Shown piece by piece: positions 55,864 through 64,000 of a stretch of 64,000 nt of DNA (within the stretch, counting starts at the first letter, position 1; every line of letters starts with the position of its first letter). The position numbers were made by a program, and so were the translations under genes. The DNA comes from Aspidapion aeneum (lineage: Eukaryota; Arthropoda; Insecta; Coleoptera; Brentidae). Location: assembly GCA_963576565.1 (NCBI GenBank), contig OY755044.1, positions 46,767,134-46,831,133 of the forward strand, in the 5' to 3' direction. Under the pieces are notes generated by a model, which saw only the letters and a program-made list of their open reading frames with translations, made no database searches and was not told the origin of the DNA.

Positions 55864-56283
55864 AGTTAAGTTCCAATAATTCACAGACGGCTTTTTAAAA
55901 ACTAATTTTCTTTATTTAGTAAAACTTATTACTACTACTATGCTACTACTGCTATAGCTAGAACTTGAATGAATTATCTGATTATGAAATGTGCTTTTAT
56001 ATGCTGACCTTTCACTTAAATGATAACAATGATATAATGTTAAAAACAACTTATTAAGATATTAAACTAATGATGTACATAATGATATTTGGTTCTTAAT
56101 TATAATGTTAAAAACAACTTATTAAGATATTAAACTAATGATGTTTGCATTCCAAAGTTTAAAAGCAATTTACTTATCAATAACAATTTCATAATTGTTA
56201 TTGATTTTCTTAATGTTCTTTTAAATACTAATTATTATTATTTTTTAACACAGAATAAGGTGGATGTATAGAAGTACATTACT
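55864..56283 (-). repeat. Errantivirus 3' LTR
   Basis: 420 bp. In element orientation it starts AGTAATGTAC and ends GGAACTTAACT (AGT...ACT ends). It contains a 43-bp direct duplication (56033-56075 and 56103-56145, ATAATGTTAAAAACAACTTA...). It is identical to the 5' LTR apart from a 2-base indel near 56027. Confidence 0.92.
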
Positions 56284-56296
56284 CCTCCTTCCTTAA
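56284..56296 (-). other. Errantivirus polypurine tract
   Basis: In element orientation AAGGAAGGAGG lies directly before the 3' LTR. Confidence 0.7.
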
Positions 56297-56310
56297 AAAG
56301 AATCGTGTCC

Positions 56311-57204
56311 TCACGATTTCTCTTGTAATTCTATATCTTCATCTAATTGTTTATCTTCTTCTAACCATCTTTTAATAGTATTTCTAGATATTACCTTATT
56401 TCTAAAATATTTTTGAAAAATATAAACTATAGTAACGATAATCAAAAGGAGAATAAAAAACAATAAATAATTATGCCCATTTTTCTGAAAACTGTAGGTT
56501 TCTAATTCTAATGGTTGAAAAAGATTTTCATTAATTTTTTCTGGCTGCAATACATGATTTAAATTCAAATTTATTTTTGAAGTGCTTCTAAAAGGTTTTA
56601 GTTCAAGATGATAATGTTGTATAGTATTAATTTTTGTTTCATATCTGTTTTGATTAAGAACTAGTGTACAATTTGATTTAACAATGTTACAGTTTTTCAC
56701 GTCTTTACGTACTATCTTTTGACACAACTCTAAGATAGGGTTAGTTTTTGAAGTGCAATAAATAATTTGTTTATTCTCCGTTTGTATGACATAATTATAG
56801 GAATTAGAAATTTCATGTTGAGTAATATTAAAGTTATTAATTTGATTATAGCAATACCATTTATGATTATTATTTTTACACGTTTTAAACCAATCTGAAT
56901 TACAGACATAACTTGAAGGTATTGTCATTAAAAAATTATCATAAGGAATCGGATAAACAATTGACATTTTACAAGTGTAATCCCTAAAAATTGGAATTCT
57001 TATAACTAAAACTAATACATTATCTTTGATAAGAATTGCGGTTTTACATAATTGTACTAACTCTAAAGGCTGTCCTAATGGCCATAAAAAGGATTTAGGA
57101 TAGTGTGTTCGTAAGTATTCCCAAAGTAATTTAATTTCAGTCGGATCCAAAATTTCTAAATTTAGTGTTTCGGTCTGGGAAAATGATATTGTTCTTTCTA
57201 ACAT
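56311..57204 (-). pseudogene. Errantivirus env, C-terminal part
   Basis: 297 codons covering the distal part of an insect-retrovirus envelope glycoprotein of the baculovirus-F-like type. It has a Cys-rich ectodomain, several N-glycosylation sequons, a C-terminal hydrophobic anchor (YLLFFILLLIIVTIVYIF) and a short charged cytoplasmic tail. It overlaps the upstream env frame at 57137-57204; the two frames meet through a frameshift, so no full-length product is encoded as assembled. Confidence 0.75.
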
Positions 57205-57779
57205 TTCTACTTAAATTAATACTCAAAATATTCCATGTTTTATCAGTTTCATTATATCTTTCGGTAAGAACTCTTTGTAGTTCGCCTGAATGAAAATTGA
57301 TATTATTTATAAGATCATTGTATTTGTTTGAAATGTGTTCGGCTAATGAACTATAATCATTTAATCGAGATGTTAATTTATTTTGATTTCGTGTCAATAT
57401 GTCGAAGTGTTTATTTATTTCTTGTAGATCTTGCTCGTCAAGATTTCCTGTTACGAATTTTATTCCTGTACCCAAGAAATTTGCTAAGCCGCGTTTTTCA
57501 CGATTAGGAATTAATTTATGATATGTAGCAAAACAATTTGATATTAATTCGTTTGTTGCAAAAATCGGTTGTTTTACATAAAAGTTTTTTGATCTATTTA
57601 TAATACTAAATGATTGATTTAAAATTTGCAATGTTTCAAAAGTTTGGGATAAGTTAAAATTTACATAGGTAGAATGAAGGTGGTCTTGTATGTAGGTTTG
57701 GTTAGATAGCGTTTCTAAGTATGTAGTTGCGTTAATTGGTGTTATTTCCAGAGTTTGAACAGTCTGAAGAAGTAGGAAT
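57137..57779 (-). pseudogene. Errantivirus env, N-terminal part
   Basis: Open from a candidate splice acceptor at about 57780 (TTTCTTTTTAG on the minus strand). The first codons form a short hydrophobic stretch like a signal sequence (IFLFRFLLLQTVQT). A furin-type cleavage site REKR (57491-57502) is followed by a glycine-rich fusion-peptide-like segment, then a long heptad-type helix. Env of this group is normally made from a spliced mRNA, which explains the missing ATG. The 57631 ATG is internal. The frame ends at 57137. Confidence 0.7.
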
Positions 57780-57795
57780 CTAAAAAGAAAGATTC
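57770..57795 (-). promoter_or_regulatory. Candidate env 3' splice site
   Basis: On the minus strand, TCTTTCTTTTTAG precedes the env frame just after the pol stop. Location and polypyrimidine tract fit the subgenomic env mRNA of errantiviruses. The donor is not identified. Confidence 0.45.
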
Positions 57796-57836
57796 TTTCT
57801 TAATCTCTTTATATGTCTTATATGTGTATTAGTATT

Positions 57837-60545
57837 TCAATTTTGTTTGGTTCCTACTGTTAATATTGGTCCTTTTTGTCCTTTTATGGTTTGCTTTTTG
57901 TAAAGTGGTTTGTTCTTAGTATTAATTTGTTTGTCGCGTATAAAAACTATCTGGTTATTTGAAGTGGATGGCATTGAATCGGGTGATACAGGATTTTGGT
58001 TTTGTGTCCTTTTTTGTTGATTTTGTAATGTTTTTTGATAAATTTGTTCATAAAAAGGTAAAATCTCATTTTTGCGTTTTTGATTATATTCTTCGTAAAC
58101 TGTCATTTCACTAATTTCTGGTTCAAAGAAACAAGGTGAGTTTATGAGAGCAAATGGTGGATAACCAGTTGTGGAGTGGATGCTATAATTATAATTTAAG
58201 ATTACAGTAATCATAAGTTGAGCTAAGGATTCATTAGGGGTATTTTGATTTTGAATCCTTAATTTTTCTGTTAATGTGGAGTGTAGCCTTTCTACGATAC
58301 TATTTGAAGTAGAATTACAAGGGGTAGTAAAATGAGTGTCCATGTTAAAAAGAGAACAGAATTCTTTCATTATATTATTGTTAAATTCTTTTCCATTGTC
58401 AAAGACTACTTTTCTTGGGTAACCATGTTCAGAAAAGAAATGACGAAGTTTATTTAAGATTGTTATGGCATTTTTATCTGATATGGCATAAGCTTGTGCA
58501 AATTTAGAAAATGAGTCTATGATAGTGATAAATAGTTGATTACTAAATTTATAAAGATCGATATACAGCGTTTCAAATGGTTTAGGGGCTATTAAAGGTC
58601 CTTGAAAATTTAATTTGTAAGGATTTCGGTCGTATTTATTTATTAAACATAATTCGCATTTATTTATGTAATCTTGGATGGACTCTCTTAATTGGGGCCA
58701 ATAATATTTTGTTTTAAGATGATTATAGGTTTCGATTATACCATTATGATTTTGTGAATGATACTGTGAAATAATTTCTTTTTGTTGCGTTTTGAGAACA
58801 ATGTCAGGTAATAATATTGTTGAAAATTTTATGCGTATTTTGCTATTGCCATTTGCCTGTAAAAATTTAATAAACTCAGTTTTTAGAGTTTCATCACGGA
58901 TAAATAAACAAAAGGTTTTATTGTCAGTTAAATGTTCCGTTAGGATTCGCATAAAGTGTGCATTTAAAGAATCTTTGTTAACTGTTATTACTTTATGGTT
59001 CTTTTCGAAAGGGTGGCTAGAGAAAACGTGATAATTTTGACCAATTTTAATGACTATACGTTGGTTACTGTAATTAATAGGCAATTCCGAAATAGACAGA
59101 TTGACATTTAATGCACCACTGTCACTATGTACGGTATCATTTTCAAAGTCTTCGATGTTTGCTGTGTCATTTGTGTCATTATTAGCAATATTTGATTCAG
59201 TTTCTAATGCCTTAATTTGAATTCGTGATAGTGCATCGGCAACTTTATTTTCTTTGCCTTTCTTATACCTAATATCGAAATTAAATTCTTCAAGTTTGAG
59301 TTTCCATCTGGTTAATCTTGAATTGGGTTCTTTAAGAGATGTGTACCATACAAGAGGATTGTGATCAGTTTCGATTAGAAATTTTTGTCCGTATAGGTAG
59401 GGTCTAAAGTGCTTAGTTGCTTCTACGATAGAAATAAATTCTTTTTCAATGGTAGAGTAATTTCGTTCGGCTGAATTAAGAGTTCGAGAATAAAAAGCTA
59501 TAGGGTGATCATTTTGAGATAAGACGGATCCTATGGCTACATTAGAAGCATCTGTGGTAAGGTTAAATGGCTTTGAAAAATCCGGGTAAGCTAGAACTGG
59601 CGAGTTTGTCATTAGTTCTTTACATTTCTCGAAAGCGTTAACATAATCTGGATCTGTGGGATTTAATTTAGTGTTTTTACGTAGGCATTTGGTTAAGGGT
59701 TGAACAATTTTCGCAAAATTTTTAATGAATTTTCTATAATATCCAACGAGACCAAGGAATGCTTTTATTTCTTTTTGAGTTTTTGGAATAGGATATTTTT
59801 TAATGCACTCTATTTTAGATGGATTTGGTTTTATACCATCTGGGGTTATTACATGGCCCAAAAATGGAACTTCTTTACACAAAAATTCGGTTTTATCTAA
59901 TTGGACTTTTAGATTGACTTCCTTTAATTTTTGAAAGATGGTTCTAATATGAAGGATATGGTCGTGAAGTGATTTAGAAAAAATAATAACATCGTCCATG
60001 TAAACAAAGCAGAATTTAAAAAGATATTTTCTTAAAATTTCATCCATCATCCTTTGGAATGTGGCGGGGGCATTTTTGAGACCAAACGGCATTCTTAGAT
60101 ATTCATAATGACCGTTGTTAACAGTGAAAGCTGTTTTCTCAATAGATTTGGGGTCCATTTCAATTTGATGAAAACCTTGGGCTAAATCTAAGACAGTGAA
60201 ATATTGACATTTTCCCAGGTTATCCAGAATTTCTTCTATTTTAGGTAATGGAAATTTATCCTCAATTGTATTTTCATTTAATTTTCTGTAATCGATTACC
60301 ATTCTAAATTTTTTTTCTCCGGAGGCATCTAGTTTTTTCGGAACTATCCAGACTGGTGCGGAAAAAGGAGAGATAGAAGGTCTTATAATTTTATTATCAA
60401 GAAGTTTTTGAATTTGTTTATTTATCTCTGGTAACATAGATGGAGGGTGTCGAAATGATTTTACATAGATTGGTTTGTCATCTTTGGTACGGATATGATG
60501 CTTGACATGGCTAGTGAAAGACAAGTCAGATTTATCAGTGTACAT
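57837..60545 (-). CDS. Errantivirus pol: RT, RNase H and integrase
   Basis: 902 uninterrupted codons. RT: FRMVIDYRKLNENT, FTVLDLAQGFHQIEM (catalytic Asp), MPFGLKNAPATFQRMM, FVYMDDVIIFS (Asp 184-185). RNase H: LTTDASNVAIGSVLSQ, YSTIEKEFISIVEATKHFRP, IETDHNPLVW, VADALSR. Integrase: zinc module QYHSQNHNG ... CELC, then DDE residues in YIDLYK (near 663), VFDNGKEF and NSIVERLHSTL. The enzyme set would make and integrate cDNA. All catalytic residues that I can identify are present. The first ATG lies within the N-terminal part of RT; the natural frame would start upstream in gag-pol, where it is interrupted. Confidence 0.9.
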   Translation of the reverse strand: MYTDKSDLSFTSHVKHHIRTKDDKPIYVKSFRHPPSMLPEINKQIQKLLDNKIIRPSISPFSAPVWIVPKKLDASGEKKFRMVIDYRKLNENTIEDKFPLPKIEEILDNLGKCQYFTVLDLAQGFHQIEMDPKSIEKTAFTVNNGHYEYLRMPFGLKNAPATFQRMMDEILRKYLFKFCFVYMDDVIIFSKSLHDHILHIRTIFQKLKEVNLKVQLDKTEFLCKEVPFLGHVITPDGIKPNPSKIECIKKYPIPKTQKEIKAFLGLVGYYRKFIKNFAKIVQPLTKCLRKNTKLNPTDPDYVNAFEKCKELMTNSPVLAYPDFSKPFNLTTDASNVAIGSVLSQNDHPIAFYSRTLNSAERNYSTIEKEFISIVEATKHFRPYLYGQKFLIETDHNPLVWYTSLKEPNSRLTRWKLKLEEFNFDIRYKKGKENKVADALSRIQIKALETESNIANNDTNDTANIEDFENDTVHSDSGALNVNLSISELPINYSNQRIVIKIGQNYHVFSSHPFEKNHKVITVNKDSLNAHFMRILTEHLTDNKTFCLFIRDETLKTEFIKFLQANGNSKIRIKFSTILLPDIVLKTQQKEIISQYHSQNHNGIIETYNHLKTKYYWPQLRESIQDYINKCELCLINKYDRNPYKLNFQGPLIAPKPFETLYIDLYKFSNQLFITIIDSFSKFAQAYAISDKNAITILNKLRHFFSEHGYPRKVVFDNGKEFNNNIMKEFCSLFNMDTHFTTPCNSTSNSIVERLHSTLTEKLRIQNQNTPNESLAQLMITVILNYNYSIHSTTGYPPFALINSPCFFEPEISEMTVYEEYNQKRKNEILPFYEQIYQKTLQNQQKRTQNQNPVSPDSMPSTSNNQIVFIRDKQINTKNKPLYKKQTIKGQKGPILTVGTKQN

Positions 60546-61320
60546 GATTGGTGAAAATTCTTTACAAATTTTGATGACTGCCTCTTTTTCTTCAGAATTC
60601 AGGTGGCTTAATCTAAGAGATTCAATTACATGGGGATTCTTAATATTTGTAAAATTTATTTGAATATTAAAACATTCTGAAGGGATTACATTATACCTTG
60701 CTTTGAATTCTGTGACAATCGGTTCGTCAAAGGGATTAGGTATCTCGCAATATCCATTTTCTATGTGGACTAAACAATCTGGAAATGTGTAATTATGTAA
60801 TTCAAATGAAGGTAGAAGTCCAGTTCCAAAATTCTAATTGACAGGAATTTTTAATTTATCAGATGAATGGGTTATTTTAGGTGGTGGTTTGGTCATAGCA
60901 ATATGAAATGGAATTAACTTATTTTTCAGGCGTAGTTTATTTGTAGAATAATCAATAGAACCTTGCATTTGTTGAAATATGTCACTGCCTATAAGAGCAT
61001 CGTAATGTTCGTGCCAGTTAATGACGTGAAAGTCTATAATATTTGTAATACCTAATTATATTTTTCTATAATTTCTCTGTTGCAAGAAATTACTGAAAAG
61101 GGCTGTTCATATATGCAATTTGGAAGTAAGTTAGCAAAACGAGGTGAAATGATTGAATGTGAGGCACCAGTGTCTATGAGAATTTTAATGTTTAATTTTT
61201 GAAGATATAAGTAAGGGAGGGATGAAAGACGACCAATGTGATTTAAGTCGATTCTAGATGTTTCGAGACTTCTTGAAAATTTGAATTATTTTCAGTTTCA
61301 TCTTCCCAGGTGAGTTCTGG
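60546..61320 (-). pseudogene. Errantivirus protease region, broken
   Basis: The protease motif LIDTGASHSIISPRFANLL is readable at about 61115-61180. The frame then breaks near 61060, and a stop lies near 60837 within an otherwise coding stretch (IGSDIFQQMQGSIDY, ENGYCEIPNPFDEPIV). It links gag to RT; as assembled the polyprotein cannot be read through. Confidence 0.75.
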
Positions 61321-62687
61321 TTAGATAGGCAAATATTGGTTTGATTCTGTATCAAAATAGCATGGAATTGGTGCAAAATCTAAAGTTTCCGACTCAGAGT
61401 TTTCGGAAACCTCGGAATTTTCTTGATGTGTTTCTAAATTAGTTAGTTCTTCGAAATGTTGTTTAAATGGTGCAGTTTGTCTAAAGAAATTGGGATTACG
61501 TTGCTGATATGCTTGTTGAAAAGGTGTTTGTTGAGATGTTGATGGTAATGGTTTAAATACTGCGGTGGATACTCCTGACATAGGTGTTGGTTTCGAATTA
61601 GGTGTGGGATGTTGAAACATTGGCGGTTTTCTGAATGCAGGAATATTTGAGGGGAATTTTTGATTTATTGGTTTTGATTGAATATTAATTGGACCTTGTG
61701 GAAATGATTGTTGTCTAAAGTTTGGAGGAGGAAAAAAAGGTTGTCTTTGTGTGTTTTGATTTTTTATTTGAGGTTGTGAAAAATTTTTAGGTTGATATCT
61801 GTTAAACATTTGATTTGTTATAATGTTATAATTAGATATTTTGTTTTGTAAGTCTGTAATGGTTTTTGGTAGTTCTTGAATAAAGACAGGTCGTAGGTCA
61901 TCTGGTGAATTGGAAACTACCGTTAAAATCGCTGTTGACTCTGCTTGGTCTAAATGAAAAATTTTTAAGTTTACGTCAGAAATTTCACAGTTAATTTTAG
62001 TGTTGATTTCATTTAGGAATTTTTTAATTCGATCAAAAAATTGTTGTATATTTTCATTTTTATCAGTTTTCAAATTTTGCAAAGATTGTAGTAATGATCT
62101 TAAATCAATGGGGTTTCCAAACTCTTTCTGTAAGGATGCTTTTACTTCATCCCAAGTTTTAAATTGCGGGTTACGGAAAATATATAGTTGCGCTTCCTTT
62201 CTTAATTTAGATTTTACAGCATTTAGCGCAAAATTTAATTTTGTTGGAGTTGTTCCATATGTTGTAAGAAATTCATCACAAGCGAGAATAAAATTTTCTA
62301 AATATTCGATTTGTCCGTCAAAAGTTGGTAAAAAGTCGCAGGCTAGTTTGAATGTTTCGTCAGGCATGTTTCTTTGCGTGTATGTGTTAATATGTGGTAT
62401 TTGCGGTTGAATAGGAGGATTAGTAGAGTTTCCTTGAGAGTTAGATATCGCTAAATTACTTAAACTATGTTCTAACCTATCTAAATCTAAATTTTCAGTT
62501 TCTAAGGAAATTTTGGAATATAATTGAATGTCTTCTTCGGAAGTTGGATTTTCTTGGTTTTCTAAAGTTTTGAAGGAAGTAACCTTAGACCTTAGATAAA
62601 GACCTCTTTATTGGACGTGCTGCCTTCTTTTAGTTTTTGCAGAAATTTAGTTTTTATGTTGTCAGTGGTTTTGTCTTTAGCAAACAT
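61321..62687 (-). pseudogene. Errantivirus gag
   Basis: The main frame (62367-61321, 348 codons; coding sense continues upstream to about 62600) has a capsid-like helical region: LACDFLPTFDGQIEYLENFI, WDEVKASLQKEFGNPIDLRS, NIQQFFDRIKKFLNEI. A Pro/Gln/Asn-rich C-terminal tail has no zinc knuckle, as is usual for errantivirus gag. A likely true start MFAKDKTTDNIK is at 62687 in another frame, with a frameshift around 62595-62610. Gag would form particles; this copy encodes an N-terminally altered product. Confidence 0.75.
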
Positions 62688-62942
62688 TTAAAAATTTACT
62701 TACAGAAAAAACATCTCTATGGTAGGTAATCTTCAGTTGCCGTAATAGACTTGTCCAAAGGCCGTTTGTGCGAAATGGAGAGGTAGTCTTCGGTCCCAAG
62801 TCGTGGTTGTTTTTCTGTAGTTGAACCAAGTTGACTATGGATACAATACGAAGGTTCTTACGGAACGTGTTCTTTTTGGTAGCTGGAGGCAATATGTCGT
62901 TTCTTATGCAATATAAGACCGTCAGGATAATGCCAAACAGCT
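62688..62942 (-). other. Errantivirus 5' leader
   Basis: Untranslated region between primer site and gag, about 255 bases. A minus frame at 62892-62677 is open but starts in the leader and has no known domain. Confidence 0.5.
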
Positions 62943-62960
62943 ATCCTGTTCGCAGCGCCA
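62943..62960 (-). other. Errantivirus primer binding site, tRNA-Ser type
   Basis: In element orientation TGGCGCTGCGAACAGGA follows the 5' LTR (its first T overlaps the LTR end). The pattern fits the 3' end of a tRNA-Ser (discriminator G, CCA), the primer commonly used in this group. The isoacceptor assignment is tentative. Confidence 0.55.
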
Positions 62961-63379
62961 GTTAAGTTCCAATAATTCACAGACGGCTTTTTAAAAACTA
63001 ATTTTCTTTATTTAGTAAAACTTATTACTACTACTATGCTACTACTGCTATAGCTAGAACTTGAATGAATTATCTGATTATGAAATGTGCTTTTATATGC
63101 TGACCTTTCACTTAAATGATAACATAATGATATAATGTTAAAAACAACTTATTAAGATATTAAACTAATGATGTACATAATGATATTTGGTTCTTAATTA
63201 TAATGTTAAAAACAACTTATTAAGATATTAAACTAATGATGTTTGCATTCCAAAGTTTAAAAGCAATTTACTTATCAATAACAATTTCATAATTGTTATT
63301 GATTTTCTTAATGTTCTTTTAAATACTAATTATTATTATTTTTTAACACAGAATAAGGTGGATGTATAGAAGTACATTA

Positions 63380-63381
<2 letters not shown>
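62960..63381 (-). repeat. Errantivirus 5' LTR
   Basis: 422 bp, the same sequence as 55864-56283 with two extra bases near 63125. Plus-strand flank is a (TA)n run (63382-63415) that supplies the TATATA target. Confidence 0.92.

Positions 63382-63415
<34 letters not shown>
63382..63415. repeat. (TA)n microsatellite at the errantivirus insertion site
   Basis: Pure TA repeat directly abutting the LTR; the other LTR is flanked by TTATATATA. Confidence 0.85.
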
Positions 63416-63419
<4 letters not shown>

Positions 63420-63421
<2 letters not shown>

Positions 63422-63955
63422 TTTTATCAATTTTAGTCTAGTTGGAATCATTTTATGCTAAATTAAATTATTCAATTTTTAAAATTTTATAATTTTTTAA
63501 ATTTGTTTTTAGTTTATTTTCAATTGTTCTAGTTCAAATCTAGTTTAACCTTACTTTAATACCTTTTGTGTAATTATTTGTTTCATGTTTTTATTTATAT
63601 GTATATCCTCTTCAGACCAAAACCATCAAACATATTATAATATGTTTGATGCCCAAATCATCAAACAAAAAATTTGGTATTTTTTAAATATATATTTTAA
63701 ATATTTGTTAATTAATGTGCTTACTAACCTGAATTTACAGGCACTTCTCTGGCAAAAACATTCAAATATTATGTACACAAATGTGGATGTAGGAGGATAT
63801 GCATTTTCTTAGATGTAGTTCAGTTTATTTTGCTATATTTTACTATACCTAGTTACCTATTTTCTATTAGATAAGCAAGGCTTTGTCAATGTATATTTTA
63901 AATATTCTAGGACAATAAAGCTACTTTTGAATTTGAATTTAAATTTGAAAATAAA
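63420..63955 (+). mobile_element. LINE 3' UTR and tail
   Basis: AT-rich sequence ending GACAATAAAGCTACTTTTGA and then TTTGAATT repeats closely resembles the tail of the outer LINE at 22912-22945 in the opposite orientation. The small frame at 63585-63812 is not recognisable. It is probably a 5'-truncated LINE copy. Confidence 0.55.
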
Positions 63956-64000
63956 AAATCCGCCATTTTGGATCCGTCATTTTGATTTTTTAAGTTTGAG

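Larger units (their letters stand above)
55864..63381 (-). mobile_element. Errantivirus-like Ty3/Gypsy provirus with env
   Basis: A complete 7.5-kb minus-strand element has LTRs at both ends, a primer site, gag, PR-RT-RNase H-IN, env, a polypurine tract and TA-rich flanks (TATATA on each side, the target preference known for several errantiviruses). The LTR pair differs by a single visible 2-base indel, so the insertion is recent. gag, the PR region and env carry frame breaks. It is an old or recent endogenous copy of an insect retroelement. Confidence 0.9.

Overview
The window is eukaryotic, AT-rich and almost entirely made of transposable elements. The families point to an insect genome, possibly a beetle or a similarly repeat-rich order: a BEL/Pao element, a Ty3/Gypsy pol relic, an errantivirus-type element with env, APE-endonuclease LINEs, a mariner relic and many short TIR elements. 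I find no host protein-coding gene, rRNA or tRNA gene. The species cannot be named from the sequence alone.

Layout. (1) 1-9904: two BEL/Pao units in tandem sharing one LTR (period 6817 bases); the left unit is cut by the window edge. The right LTR ends inside (2) 9905-12824, a decayed Gypsy pol (PR-RT-RNase H-IN), followed by its probable 3' LTR from 12906. (3) 13.8-22.9 kb: non-coding DNA with several TIR elements, including a hAT-like one with an 8-bp target duplication, a TIR element nested in another, and short tandem repeats. (4) 22.9-27.9 kb, minus strand: a LINE interrupted by a second LINE. (5) 30.2-34.5 kb: a 4.36-kb inverted repeat with arms of about 1.07 kb. (6) 35-44 kb: a dense field of small fold-back elements, plus an array of roughly 290-bp repeats that changes orientation at its midpoint. 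(7) 44.1-44.9 kb: a mariner relic. (8) 46.0-46.6 kb: a LINE RNase H fragment. (9) 46.65-50.26 kb: a PIF/Harbinger-like TIR element, then a TIR element carrying a nested (GTCT)n element. (10) 50.6-55.2 kb: a fold-back structure built from alternating ~150-bp units, each punctuated by a perfect 22-bp palindrome. (11) 55.86-63.38 kb, minus strand: an errantivirus-like provirus with nearly identical LTRs but broken gag, PR and env. (12) 63.4-64.0 kb: the 3' tail of another LINE.

Functionally, the only gene sets that belong together are the gag/pol/env units of the LTR elements and the ORF1/ORF2 of the LINEs. The BEL unit at 3086-9172 is the most complete, but it carries a frame break in RNase H that is shared with its neighbour. 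The errantivirus keeps one uninterrupted RT-RNase H-IN frame. Everything else is non-autonomous or dead. The repeated nesting suggests a long-lived TE accumulation site such as heterochromatin or a piRNA source locus; this is an inference that small-RNA data could test.
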